Below are positions 1 to 10,128 of a DNA stretch of 64,000 nt, one piece after another. Position 1 is the stretch's first letter, and every line of letters begins with the position of its first letter. Under the pieces are notes generated by a model that worked only from the letters and a program-made list of their open reading frames with translations, searched no databases and was not told the DNA's origin. Position numbers and translations under genes: made by a program. Source of the stretch: Mactra quadrangularis (lineage: Eukaryota; Mollusca; Bivalvia; Venerida; Mactridae). Where the stretch lies: positions 3,209,258 through 3,273,257 of the forward strand of contig CM046307.1 in assembly GCA_025267735.1 (NCBI GenBank), read 5' to 3'.

Positions 1-365
1 TTGTCGTACAGGATCTCTACTGTCTCCGTGGAAGGTCACGTCGAGATGAACTTTGTGTCGACCAATCAATGCGTAGCTTTCATCTAGACGAAACACTATT
101 ATTGACATTTTGATTTCGTAATTTCTATTTTGAGACCAACGTTTGCAAGCTAATGTAACAGCGGTACTATTTACAGTCTGCGATTGGACGGCTCATTTCA
201 AATTGTGTGACGTTGACAATGTAAACAAGTTACGTATCATATCAATTTCGTCATGAATATTATGTTGAGAAAAGGTCACCTGAACGTAACCTTTGTTTGA
301 AAAAGGCCAGATCTAAATTAGGGAGTAGGGGAGCGGAAAATTTTATATGGGGTTTTAATCAGATT
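1..365. repeat. Dispersed repeat, copy 1, cut by window edge
   Basis: Nearly colinear with 35429-35795, from the TTGTCGTAC start to GGGTTTTAATCAGATT, with scattered substitutions and small indels. No ORF is seen. Sequence diverges after 365 in both copies, so this is an element end. Family unknown. Confidence 0.8.
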
Positions 366-538
366 AAGGCAGATCTAGAAGGGGGGTAAGTGGGGTTTTA
401 AACTAGCATGAAGCACTTTGTTTGGACTCGCTTCGCTTGCTAAACATAGATCAAATGGTTATGTAGTTTTTATTATGAATAATTATTATATTGCTTTAAA
501 TTATATGATTATCAAAAACTTATGAAATGGTATTTGTT

Positions 539-658
539 CCTTAGCACATAGCATTTTCCCCTCGTCCAATCAGCTGTCGAGGATTGTTGATAGTAGACAT
601 GTACTATATTGTATAGTATAGAAGCGTGTTGAACTTGGGGAAAATGCTGTGCTAATAG
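539..658. repeat. Imperfect inverted repeat (hairpin 1)
   Basis: Arms at about 541-561 (TTAGCACATAGCATTTTCCCC) and 637-655 (GGGGAAAATGCTGTGCTAA) are complementary except for a 2-base indel, enclosing about 75 bases. It sits directly before a second hairpin. Confidence 0.6.
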
Positions 659-660
659 CC

Positions 661-755
661 AGTTAGATTTTGTTTTCATTTTACTATAAGGTTCAGTGCT
701 CGGGGCTCCGCCCCTCGCACTAAACCTTACAGTAAAATGAAAACATAATCTAACT
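661..755. repeat. Long hairpin with GC-rich loop
   Basis: Arms of 39 bases (661-699 and 717-755) pair with about four mismatches. The 17-base loop is GC-rich and can form an inner GGGG/CCCC stem. This is a small foldback element or MITE; no gene is seen. Confidence 0.75.
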
Positions 756-2253
756 AATACCTAACATTAACCTATAGATTGCACTCACTTGTTCATAAGT
801 AAAACTGAATAGCAGGACTTTGCACCCTGCCCCTTTTTTCCGCCTCCCTGTCCTTTACTGTGATCTAGAATAATCAATAAGTCAAGTTATATTTAATTCA
901 TTTGAATTTATCAAGTCATTGAATATTGTAGGCTATTAAAATGATGTATACTAAAGTGTCATTTGATTGACTGCAGTCATAATCTATAAACCTCCTGTAG
1001 GGGTTGATTCAATACCCAGGAAATTGTTATAGAACATGTAATGCATATCCTGAACCCATTGCATGATTGGTTATGCATTAGTTCTACTGCATGAATACAT
1101 TGATTGAATCTGCAAAGTACAAAACATACCTTTAATGATGGCCTTTAATATGTAGTTTTCATATAGAAGTAGTACTGCCTAATATGTTTTAATCTGACTT
1201 ATGAATTAAATTTTACGTTAACAGAAAATTGTTTATTGACAGAAATTATTTGAGTTCAGTTAAGTTCATTGAAACAAGCTCTAGTCTTTCACAGTTGGTC
1301 ACTTATAGTACGTAAGTGAAGTCAGTAGATTGTAAGTAAGATTTAGAATATTTCAATGAACAAAACTTTATTAATGCTAAAACTCTGCATTAAAAGTTGT
1401 GAAGCTAAAAGAGTATGTTTCTCGTTTTGCCGAATCTTAAGACCCAGACTCACTGGATGCAATAATATTTCTTAAAAATTTAAGCATCAAAGACTTTAAT
1501 ATTTGAAGTAATAATAGACAGAGCATTTAGTAGTATGGTGCTAGTGATACAATTAAAATTAACTAATAAACAAACACTGTTTTGCCATTGATGAAAATTC
1601 TTTTTATTATGAAAAATATCATATGATATGTTGAATATCGATCATTTTGCATCGATATGAATATCCTATCGTATCGATCATTCTGACCAATATAGAGCCC
1701 CAAACAGTCACTCATAGAGAAAATATAAAATAGGATATTTTCATCATTTATTTTCATAAAAAAAACACCATTATTTTACCATAAAACATGAAAGTAATAC
1801 AATGTTTGGTATGCCTTACAGCAATGTTATCAAGTTGTCATGATTATCAAGTTAGTTCTACCAGCATATATAACTTCATTATAAGGTCTTGGACTTATTG
1901 ACCCAATATTGTTAATGGTTCTGTAAATCCACGCCAAAAACAATGTAATACGAGTACAATTTGTATGTCTTGTTTCATTCATTTTCTGGTACAATGTAAT
2001 ATAACAATAGGATCGTAGATCAATACACTATGTTTCTATTAGACTAATTAAGTATGCATGATCTATCCTTGATGTGTGTTATATTGTTAGATTGTTTTGT
2101 ATGATAAAATAATACTTTGAATATTCTTTGTCACAGATGTGACTTCATGACTTAGCATAAATATCTTAAGGCTAAGATTGTGATTTTTTTGTATACATGT
2201 GAATTTCAAAAGATAATGCTAATGGGTCATCACAAAATAGTCTACTCCCTTTT
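756..2253. other. AT-rich non-coding stretch
   Basis: No ORF with recognisable similarity and no splice-bounded exon is seen on either strand. A run of ATCGAT-rich sequence near 1610-1690 resembles a low-complexity patch near 62560-62620. Confidence 0.4.
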
Positions 2254-2625
2254 TATATGCCCGAAAGAATTTCGGGCATATATGGGTAACCCTTTGGCGT
2301 CCATCTGTCTGTTTCTGGAGCATAACTTAAGTTCCATTTGGTCCACAATATTCAAACTTCCTACGATGATTGTCCATATCAGGTAGAAGACCCCTATTAA
2401 TTTTGGGGTCACAAGGTCAAAGGTCAAGGTCACTATTACCTTAAAACTGAAAACAGTTTCCGGAGCTTAACTTAAGTTCCATTTGGTCCACAATATTCAA
2501 ACTTCATATGATTATTGTCCATATCGGGTAGAAGACCCCTATAGATTTTGGGGTCACAAGGTCAAAGGTCAAGGTCACTATTACCTTAAAACTGAAAACA
2601 GTTCCCGGAGCATAACTTAAGTTGA
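2254..2625. repeat. Palindrome-headed repeat with two 145-bp tandem units
   Basis: Starts with a perfect 13-bp inverted repeat (arms 2254-2266 and 2270-2282, 3-base spacer). Tandem units follow at 2321-2465 and 2466-2610, then a partial third unit to about 2625. Each unit contains AAGGTCAAAGGTCAAGGTCA. A putative transposon-derived repeat with no coding capacity. Confidence 0.75.
2414..2432 (+). promoter_or_regulatory. Triple AGGTCA half-sites (DR1 plus DR0)
   Basis: AGGTCA occurs at 2414-2419, 2421-2426 and 2427-2432, giving direct repeats with spacing 1 and 0. The same arrangement recurs 145 bases on at 2559-2577. These match nuclear-receptor binding consensus. Function is inference only; the site is part of a tandem repeat. 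Confidence 0.3.
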
Positions 2626-2734
2626 AATATTCTCATGTCTTACAAATGCTTCATCTAAACATAAAAAACAACACTTTCAGGCATATAATGCTCTGCCTAG
2701 CCGTTTTGTTACACTCAGATTATGGTCATCTTAT

Positions 2735-3090
2735 GCCAACCAGCTCACCTAACCTGACAGTTGTCTATTACTAGTACTCTCTTACCCTTACTTAAAGACA
2801 ACAAGTTCTCCATATACCTTTTTGATGGAGGAAAATCAACATTATTGTCACATAACCAGGATCCCAAAAACTTGGGAGGAACCCCTTTGATTTTAGCTGG
2901 GGATTCTGTCAGGATCCCTAAAAAATTACATTGTGCTTGTATGAAGTTGAGTTTTCATAAATTGTTTATATTAACTTGCAACTGCAAACATGTAACCATT
3001 TTTTATTTTAATGGTAAATTCCTTATGCTAAGGAGGAACCTCTGAATTACGGACTTGGCATTCCTTTGGGATCCCTAGTAAAACTGAGTT
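2735..3090 (+). repeat. Dispersed repeat with shadow ORF
   Basis: The part from about 2858 to 3080 is similar to 62728-62935 (shared CCCAAAAACTTGG, GGTTCTGTCAGG-like and GGAGGAA.CCCTGA-like blocks). The part at 2735-2850 resembles 39645-39750. The 94-codon ORF here (2761-3045) is not supported as a gene because the other copies do not keep the frame. Confidence 0.6.
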
Positions 3091-3231
3091 AATATTCAAA
3101 ACCTGATTTTCATAGAAGGGCACATTGTATAACCAGCTCTGGTGAAGCTTGAATTAGCAACACTTTTTTGACACTAGATTCAAAATCATTTACATAGTCT
3201 AGTCTGCACAAAGTACCATTTAAGCTGTATA

Positions 3232-3335
3232 CATTTCTCTGGTGAGATGAAGGCCATGTGACCAATGGTCGACCATGATCCGTATCATGTTTCACCATAG
3301 TATTTGATGGTTGACCATGGGTTGTTACAGATATC
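3232..3335. repeat. GACCATGGTC-type palindrome-rich patch
   Basis: Contains GACCAATGGTCGACCATG, CACCATAG and GTTGACCATGG, the same short palindromic vocabulary as the denser cluster at 32096-32276. No gene is seen. Confidence 0.5.
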
Positions 3336-3415
3336 ATTCTATTACACCTTTAATGTTCCCTATTGGTTATTTAGTATATAAAGTTATAATCATGTAATAT
3401 TTTTTATATTTTCAG

Positions 3416-3460
3416 TGGCTGGGGAAGCTAGAAGACCAACTCGCTCACAACTTAACAAAG
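3416..3460 (+). CDS. TMEM65: TMEM65 internal exon (first in window)
   Basis: A 45-base exon between ATATTTTCAG and GTGAAC. It enters with two bases of a split codon and leaves in phase 1. It encodes AGEARRPTRSQLNK, which aligns with the segment just before the first conserved membrane block of animal TMEM65 (human: PTPGQLR then FIHNAIPF). The next exon at 33180 completes the split valine codon. TMEM65 is a mitochondrial inner-membrane protein linked to sodium-dependent calcium efflux and respiratory function. Exons for the mitochondrial targeting N-terminus must lie upstream of the window. The following intron is about 29.7 kb and holds most of the transposons here. The short exon alone would be weak; the clean phase and alignment position make it convincing. 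Confidence 0.75.
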
Positions 3461-3599
3461 GTGAACTATTTTTATGATCATTTACTTTGATAAATTGTAC
3501 TAGCTTATTTATGACAAACATTAAGTGTTGAAATTTTTCATAGTTGATTTTTTGTTATAATTTAATCTATTGGATAACAAAAATGCAAGTATTGTAATA

Positions 3600-4100
3600 G
3601 AACTAGGGCCATGGATCATCGAGCTAGTGGCAATCAGATCCGAACCATGATTCATGTGTAGCGATTCACAAACAAACCATGAATCACTTGTAAATAGGGA
3701 AGCATACAGGAAGCCATGTAATTACAAAAATAAGTGAAGAATTACAGCTGCTTTTACTGTATGGAAAACCATGTACTCTAAATATTTCTATTACCAGACC
3801 TTTTATGGGCACTTTTAGTGATAATATTTTTGTTTGAATGTGTTTCAATTGAAATTTTGACACAAGATAATACGGTGCTCACATAAATTAAAGTTTTCAT
3901 TGGTAGTGCGGCTCGTTTTCAGTGGTATTTAAGCAGAAAACATTCTTTCATTGTTTTCCAAAAATAGATCACGATCCGACGATTTCGGACGTGACGAATT
4001 TTAGTACTCGATTTTCTGGTCGAGGTCGCGAATATCCGAGTACTCGGATACCCGCAGCAGCCCTAAATGAAACCAGGGCCAGATGTTGAGAATGCTTTTA
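3600..4100. other. Intron sequence with CpG-rich patch
   Basis: No gene is seen. At about 3965-4075 a GC- and CpG-richer patch (CGATCCGACGATTTCGG, CCGAGTACTCGGATACCCG) ends in GCAGCAGCCCTA. It may be the terminus of an old DNA transposon; no partner end was found. Confidence 0.3.
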
Positions 4101-4229
4101 GTGCTCTTAATACTCAGTCTTGTTGTCATGCTGTATTTTAAATACCAGTTTTCGTAATTGTGAAATACCAGTGATTCTTAGTATTATAGAAGTTTTATTC
4201 TTGTACTCTGTGTATTAATTTTTTGTATA

Positions 4230-4403
4230 CAGTACAACCTCTCATGAACAACACCCCTTGTGAGGGACTTAATTGTGTTGCTGTTCAGGGGATGTTGCTC
4301 TGCAGAGGTTAAACTCAATTAAAATTACACCTGAGAGAAATAACAAAAGCTGATGTCGTGCAGAGAATTTGTTCTATAGTTGGCCACTGCAGAGGTTATA
4401 CTG
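4230..4403. mobile_element. 174-bp Tc1/mariner-type MITE
   Basis: The ends CAGTACAACCTCT and AGAGGTTATACTG are inverted and flanked by TA on both sides (4228-4229, 4404-4405), the Tc1/mariner target duplication. A reverse-orientation relative lies at 63294-63459. No coding capacity. Confidence 0.75.
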
Positions 4404-4590
4404 TATTGTCCTTTATTTACAAAATAATGCCTGAAAACAATTACAAGTTTCTGGGCAACAAGTCTATTCACAATATTCATTATATCAGGCTCTTATAGGT
4501 AAGTGGACCAGACATAATGTAATGATTTGACTCATGTTTCACTCAATATTTACAAGATGTATACAATGGTTAAGCTCTATCAAATGAATT

Positions 4591-4861
4591 TTATTATACC
4601 CCCGCTTCGAAGAAGAGGGGGGTATACTGTTTTACCCTTGTCCGTGCGTGCGTGCGTCCGTCCGTTACAAAATTTCCGTCTCAGTTTTCTCAGCAACTAT
4701 AACATGCAGCAGCCTAATACTTTGCATATTGCTTCATCCCATAGTCCCATGTGGTGTAAAGCGATTTCATGCTCCTTGCTCATCCACTTCCTGTTTGTCG
4801 CATATTTTTAGATTTTGGCAGGGGTATCACTAGTGAGCATTAGCTCACAGATTTACTTGTT
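4591..4861 (+). repeat. 265-bp ACCCCCGCTTCGAAG repeat, copy 1
   Basis: One of four same-orientation copies (others at 32609, 55756, 57952). Starts TTATTATACCCCCGCTTCG and ends GAGCATTAGCTCACAGATTT plus ACTTGTT. It contains a (CCGT/GCGT)n patch and internal inverted blocks TATACCCCCGC and GGGGGTATC. ORFs crossing it are shadows. Confidence 0.85.
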
Positions 4862-5038
4862 CTTCTTCTGTCTATCTGTACAGTACTACTACAGTACAGT
4901 CCTTTCTTACATAGATGAAAGTTTAAGGATTATACCCCTTTTCACAAAAAAGTCTGAAGGATAATAAACATAAGTATGATATGATGTTCAAAAGGTATAC
5001 AAAATTCTACATGCCATAATTCAACAACAATATTTTGT

Positions 5039-5108
5039 AATCTTATGATAAAAATCATCATAAGTCATAAAAAAGCTAATAACTTATGATGATTTTTATC
5101 ATAAGATT
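5039..5108. repeat. Perfect 26-bp inverted repeat
   Basis: Arms 5039-5064 and 5083-5108 are perfect complements, separated by 18 bases. Within each arm ATGATAAAAATCATCAT is itself nearly palindromic. It would form a strong hairpin or cruciform. Confidence 0.9.
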
Positions 5109-5467
5109 TTTATGAAAAGATATTCTGAAATTCAGGATTTTGGGACATAAGAGGCAGAACTTTTTTCCTATGTATAAGAAGTTGAAAACAGGAAAGCAAG
5201 TATTTTGAAAAAAAATGAACTTTCACCAATGTAATGGTATTGTTAAAATAAAGCAACCTTTCACATGAATGTTTTCTACATTAACCTGTGGATAAGAACT
5301 ACATTCATATATAGTCCGATTTTATTCGGTGAGCCGTGACAGGTTGGATGAGTCTAATCATAACCATGACGATAGGTATAACCAGTAAATACTACACTGA
5401 AAATCAATACAAACTATAATATTTCAAGTATATATGCATGATATAATAATTCAAAATCATTGTTCAA

Positions 5468-5550
5468 AATAGCGCAGTCGGTAACGAGTCGGAAACATAT
5501 AGCTAATGCATAAATTTTACTGCAGTGGTTCGAATCTCACCGCCTCCATT
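5468..5550 (+). other. tRNA-like segment (pol III A and B boxes)
   Basis: TAGCGCAGTCGG resembles an A box and GGTTCGAATCTC a B box, about 55 bases apart. The acceptor stem does not pair well, so it is probably a tRNA-derived SINE head or pseudogene inside the TIR element rather than a functional tRNA. Confidence 0.5.
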
Positions 5551-6020
5551 TTTTAATTTATTCTTAAATTCATGCATAGTTGTTCGTATAAAATCATGAT
5601 TGTTGTGCTATAGTTTGATATTGTTTGATTTCTGTTTGTTTTATTTCATTGGTTCTTTATTTTTATTCAGCAATTTACAATGTACCTAAAAATAATACAT
5701 TATGTATTATACATTTGGCTTCAAATGCAGTGGCTGAATACAAATCAGACTATGATACTATTTAACGAATGTGTCAAAGTTACATGCATCCCATTTAACT
5801 TCTCTTTCTTATAAAATGCATGTACATAGAATCATTTCTATAATACATATTATATAAGACACGGTCGAGACAGTTAAGTGTATGACATCGAAGGGATAAC
5901 TAAGCACAAACTCAGGCAAATATGCATATTCTATTTATATACTTTTGGCTTCGTGATGCACAGAGATTTCGAGTTGTTTGTTTCCATGATGGCAAAAATA
6001 AAAAAAAATAAAAGAATAAC

Positions 6021-6107
6021 GGATACCAAGCGGGATTCGAACCCAGGGGAACAAAAGCAATTTCTATCAACCCAAGTGTGTTACCGCCACGACCACCGAG
6101 TCACTTA
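6021..6107 (-). other. tRNA-like segment, reverse strand
   Basis: On the minus strand, GTGACTCGGTGGTCGTGG resembles an A box and GGGTTCGAATCCC a strong B box, followed by GCTTGGTATCC. Long spacing and poor acceptor pairing argue against a functional tRNA. It faces the + strand tRNA-like segment at 5468. Confidence 0.5.
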
Positions 6108-6558
6108 AATTTATGTTGAATAATTATAATAAAGACAGCAATCAGTTGGTTGGTTAAATAAGCTGTGTTACCTTTTTGTAGGAATGTTCCAAAAATCTAT
6201 AAATACAAAAGTGCAGTCACGGCTCGCCGGATAAAATCAGACTATACTACTGTTATTTCCTGTAAATATTGATATATAATATCCCACAGTTTTGTTTACA
6301 CTGTATGCTTGTATAACTAGTGTAACAGTTGTTCCATAGTTGTAGTTTTTGCTAGGAAGTTTTATTGTCTGTTCTATTGTTTTATGTGTATTGAGACAAT
6401 CTGACAAAATGTTTTTATTACATGTCTGACAATTACAAAATCAATAATATTTTTTTTCCTGGAATTTATTGCTAAGACTTAAATGTTTCCATTTTAAACT
6501 TGTCAACTTTTAATGGGGAATCTGTAGAAATGGCTGGTATAGTGTCTCAGTACGCTGA

Positions 6559-6686
6559 TGTAACCAGCTCAAGTTTTCCGGTTAATTACTTTGTCTCTGG
6601 TCATTCCGTTTTATTACATTACCTTGTTTTTCTCACTTGACTTATTAACGCGCAATTAAGCCACATCCGCCCATAGTTGGGCGCCA
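6559..6686 (+). mobile_element. LTR-like terminus, copy 1
   Basis: TGTAACCAGCTCAAG to CCCATAGTTGG (about 122 bp) is repeated in inverted orientation at 18031-18153 with high identity. TG at the outer end suggests an LTR terminus. On the minus strand 6669-6686 reads TGGCGCCCAACTATGGGC, similar to a lysine-tRNA primer binding site, but that orientation conflicts with the TG terminus, so the role is unresolved. Confidence 0.45.
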
Positions 6687-6689
6687 TTT

Positions 6690-7061
6690 GTAGACCAATG
6701 AATATTTAAACTAAGTGGTTATTGGTCCAAAACCACTTGGGATGGGTTCTAAATCTTTTGATGAAGTAATAAATGATGGAAACTGATCTTGATTTCATAA
6801 ATCTATTGTATAATACTATATCTTCCATTTACATAATAAATATATAAATACAGCATGGGGATGTCATCTACATCTATCCATGTTCATCCTGGAAATACAT
6901 AATACAACAAAAGTCTAAATAACCCGAATACATGGATTACTTCAATACAATATAAACACATAACTTAGCAAAGTAAGTCCAGCTGCTCAACATACAAGCG
7001 CATGTAAAGTTCAGTCTAAAACACTTTGTTTGTTCCGCGATTGTTCTTGTGGTATAAACAC
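6690..7061. other. Non-coding stretch before LINE A
   Basis: No ORF or exon is seen. The boundary with the LINE A tail is the TAA-rich microsatellite starting at about 7062. Confidence 0.4.
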
Positions 7062-7297
7062 ATAATAATAATAATATAATAATAATAATAATAATAATAA
7101 AGACTTTATTTAATGAGGCTACACATTTGGATAAATCCAATCTTCCATGTGGACCTCTTATAAAACATCTACAAGTTATTTACAATATTTACATAGTGAA
7201 AAACATATAATACATTAACAAATTAAAAGATAAGTAAAGTAGAACAAGCCTGAAATAAAAGAGTGAATATTAACAGTGGACAAAGACCATTTTTCAT

Positions 7298-8666
7298 TTA
7301 GTGAGATTTCCATTTAAGGTATTGATTTTTGAATGATGTTAAACTTTTCGCGAGTCGAATATTAAGAGGAATTTCGTTCCATATGACTGATCCTGAATAT
7401 ATTAAGGATTTTCTGAAGAATTCAAGTTTAGGTTTTGGGATTTGCAATTGTTTATTAGAATTTGACCTTAATTTAGAGTTGTTGCAAAAAGCAAATTTAC
7501 TATTTAAGTAACCAGGAGCATTGTTGTTTAGGGATTTGTAGACGAGAATTGCTTTTTTGTAGTCTACACGGTCTGCAAATTTCATCCAATTTGGTCGTTT
7601 AAATAATTCCTCAGATGGTGCATCGAATGGCTGGTCTAGAATTATACGAGCAGCTCTCTTTTGAAATTTTAGAATTGCATTGGATAAGTCCATATTGCAT
7701 GATCCCCATATAGTACAGCAGTAATCAATATGAGGAAGGATGTAAGCATTGAAATTTGAAATAGAGTTTTCTGGTATGTAAATTAAGAAATTGTTTGATT
7801 CTAAGAAGAGTGTATAACAATCTATTACATTGTTTTAGTGTAGCTTCTACTTGGAGCTTCCAGTTCAGATTTTTGTCAATATGTACTCCTAATAGTTTTT
7901 GCCCCGAAACTTGCTCTAAAGGTTCATTATTCAATTGAAGGTATGGTGTTGCCAAATTGTTGTTGGATTTTTCATAATGATTAGAAGCTGAAATAAACAT
8001 TGATTTTGTCTTTGAAGCATTTGGTACCATTCCATTTAGTTCACACCAGGTTTGTACAGAATCTAATTGTGATTGAAGTTTGATACTAACATCATCTTTA
8101 TTTCTTCCACTTGCTGTTAATGTGGTGTCGTCTGCAAACATTTGTGCATTTTGCACAAATAAAGGCAGGTCATTGATATAGATCAAGAAGAGTATTGGAC
8201 CGTGTACTGAACCTTGTGGTACACCTGCATTAATTTCAAGCGATTCAGACGTTTCACCTGCTAAGCATACTTTTTGATGTCTATGAGTTAAGTAAGAGAG
8301 AAACCAATCTACACTTTTGTCCCCAAACTTATAACATTTTAACTTGTGTAGTAGGAGTTCATGGTTTATTAAGTCAAATGCCTTAGTTAGATCAAGGAAA
8401 ACTGTGCCGATGAGATTATTTTCATTAATATTGTTTATCCATTCATCAACAATATTTACTAGAGCTGTTTCACATGAATGGGATTTGCGAAAACCTGATT
8501 GATTATTATTGAAGAGATTGTTTTCTTCAAAATATTTTGTTACATGAAGGCATACATGTCTTGCATATATTTTAGATAGCACAGGGAAAATAGATATTGG
8601 GCGATAGTTCTTTTTGTCGCTTTTACTACCTTTTTTGAATATTGGAGTTATTTTAGCTATTTTGTA
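7298..8666 (-). pseudogene. LINE A ORF2: reverse transcriptase and C-terminus
   Basis: Reverse transcriptase of LINE A (target-primed cDNA synthesis) downstream of the LINE C insertion. Visible motifs are NQSGFRKSHSCETAL, DLTKAFD, GVPQGSVHGP and FADDTTLT (the catalytic ADD is intact), then LLGVHIDKNL. A frame change near 7720 separates a C-terminal piece (7298-7693) containing FQKRAARIILDQ and ending WNEIPLNIRLAKSLTSFK. Both pieces have direct counterparts in LINE B (19069-20109). The first part of the RT lies beyond LINE C at about 10736-11058. Confidence 0.9.
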
Positions 8667-10128
8667 TGTATTAGATCATATTATCTCATTGAAACATGGT
8701 GTATTCCCTTCCAAGTGGAAAGAGGCAATTGTTAAGCCTCTTCTGAAGAAGGTGGGTCTAGATCTAGAATATGCTAACTATAGACCGGTAAGCAATCTGT
8801 CCTTCTTATCAAAAGTAATTGAAAAGGCCGCTTTGAATAGATTGAATTCTCATGTTGATAAAAATAATCTTCTACCAAAAAATCAATCTGCATATAGACG
8901 TTTTCACTCATGTGAGTCAGCCCTTCTTAGATTAGTTAATGACATACTGTGTGGTATGGAGAAACAAGAAGTGACGGCGTTAATAACTATTGATCTGAGT
9001 GCTGCATTTGACACTGTAGATCACAAAATTATATTGGAAGTACTTAATAAACAATATGGCCTACAAAATAGTACACTTCATTGGATTGATTCTTATCTTC
9101 GTCCACGTGCATGTCGAGTCAACGTCAATAATAGTTTATCAACTTTACGTCAATTAGATTGCAGTGTTCCACAAGGTAGTTGTTTGGGTCCGTGGCTTTA
9201 TCTTACCTATGCGGGAACCTTATTTGATGTCATTCCATCTGATATATCAGTGCATGGTTTTGCAGATGATCACACTGCCAATAAAAGATTCTGTCCTAAC
9301 AATCGGAATGAAGAAGCAAATGCCATTTCTGATCTTGAGGAGTGTGCCGTAACTATAAATTCATGGATGAATGAAAATAAGTTAAAAATGAACAACTCAA
9401 AGACTGAGTATATCATGTATGGAAGCAAAGCACAGTTGAAAAAATGTTTATCCGAGTCTATCAATATTGCTGGTGAAACTATAAAATCTGTAAAGACTAT
9501 TCGCTATTTAGGGGTCTTTCTTGATGAAACTTTCAGTTTTAAAGATCACATCAAAACAAAAAGTAGAACTGCCATGTTCAATTATTTACGTATCAAAAGT
9601 ATAAGAAAATATCTGGACAAAGATGCAACAGAAACACTAGTCCTATCTTTGGTTATGTCCCACATAGATTACTGTAATCTGATCTTGTATGGAATCTCAA
9701 AATGTGATCTATGCAAATTTCAGCGAATTCAAAACATGTGTGCCAAACTAGTATTAAGGTTAAAGAAGTCAGACAGCTCAAAGGATGCTTTGTACTCAAT
9801 GCACTGGTTACCAGTCAAAGCAAGAATCAACTATAAAATCTGTACTTTCATGTACAACTGTTTTACTGGAAATGCACCTGCATATCTGACTGAGATTCTC
9901 CAAAAGCCTGTACAAAGCAGATCTGGTCTTAGATCTGCAAAATCCAAAGACCTGAATTTTGTGGTACCAATTAATAAGAAAAAAACATTCAGCGACAGAA
10001 GCTTTAGTACAGTAGGCCCCATGCTATGGAATAAGCTACCAGATGATGTCAAATTATCTCCTACTTTGGATATGTTCAAAAAACGATTGAAAACTCACTA
10101 TTTTTCTACTTTTTATGATCTATTCTAA
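8667..10128 (+). CDS. LINE C reverse transcriptase, open but 5'-truncated
   Basis: About 487 codons with no stop. It begins at the usual RT start (LKHGVFPSKWKEAIVKPLLK) and continues with YRPVSNLSFLSKVIEK, QSAYRRFHSCESALL, DLSAAFD (about residues 127-133 of the full frame), VPQGSCLGPWLY and FADDH (about 216-219). A C-terminal region follows with YLGVFLDETFSFKDHI and HWLPVKARINYK. The aspartates expected for polymerase catalysis are present. The open frame reaches back to an ATG at 8614, but those first roughly 18 codons are antisense LINE A sequence, so the start is fortuitous. Endonuclease and ORF1 are absent, so the copy cannot move alone. The intact frame suggests a more recent insertion than its host LINE. 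Confidence 0.85.

Larger units (their letters stand above)
5310..6246. mobile_element. 937-bp TIR element with two tRNA-like heads
   Basis: 31-bp terminal inverted repeats (5310-5340, TATAGTCCGATTTTATTCGG onward; 6216-6246) match at 28 positions. The outer TATA could include a TA-type target duplication. Inside are two convergent tRNA-like segments (5468-5550 on +, 6021-6107 on -) whose flanks also partly mirror each other, so the element may be a large imperfect foldback. There is no transposase ORF, so it is non-autonomous. Confidence 0.7.

Noticed and set aside
2761..3045. 94-codon ORF on the plus strand
   Set aside because: It lies in a dispersed repeat whose other copies (62728, 39645) do not preserve the frame.
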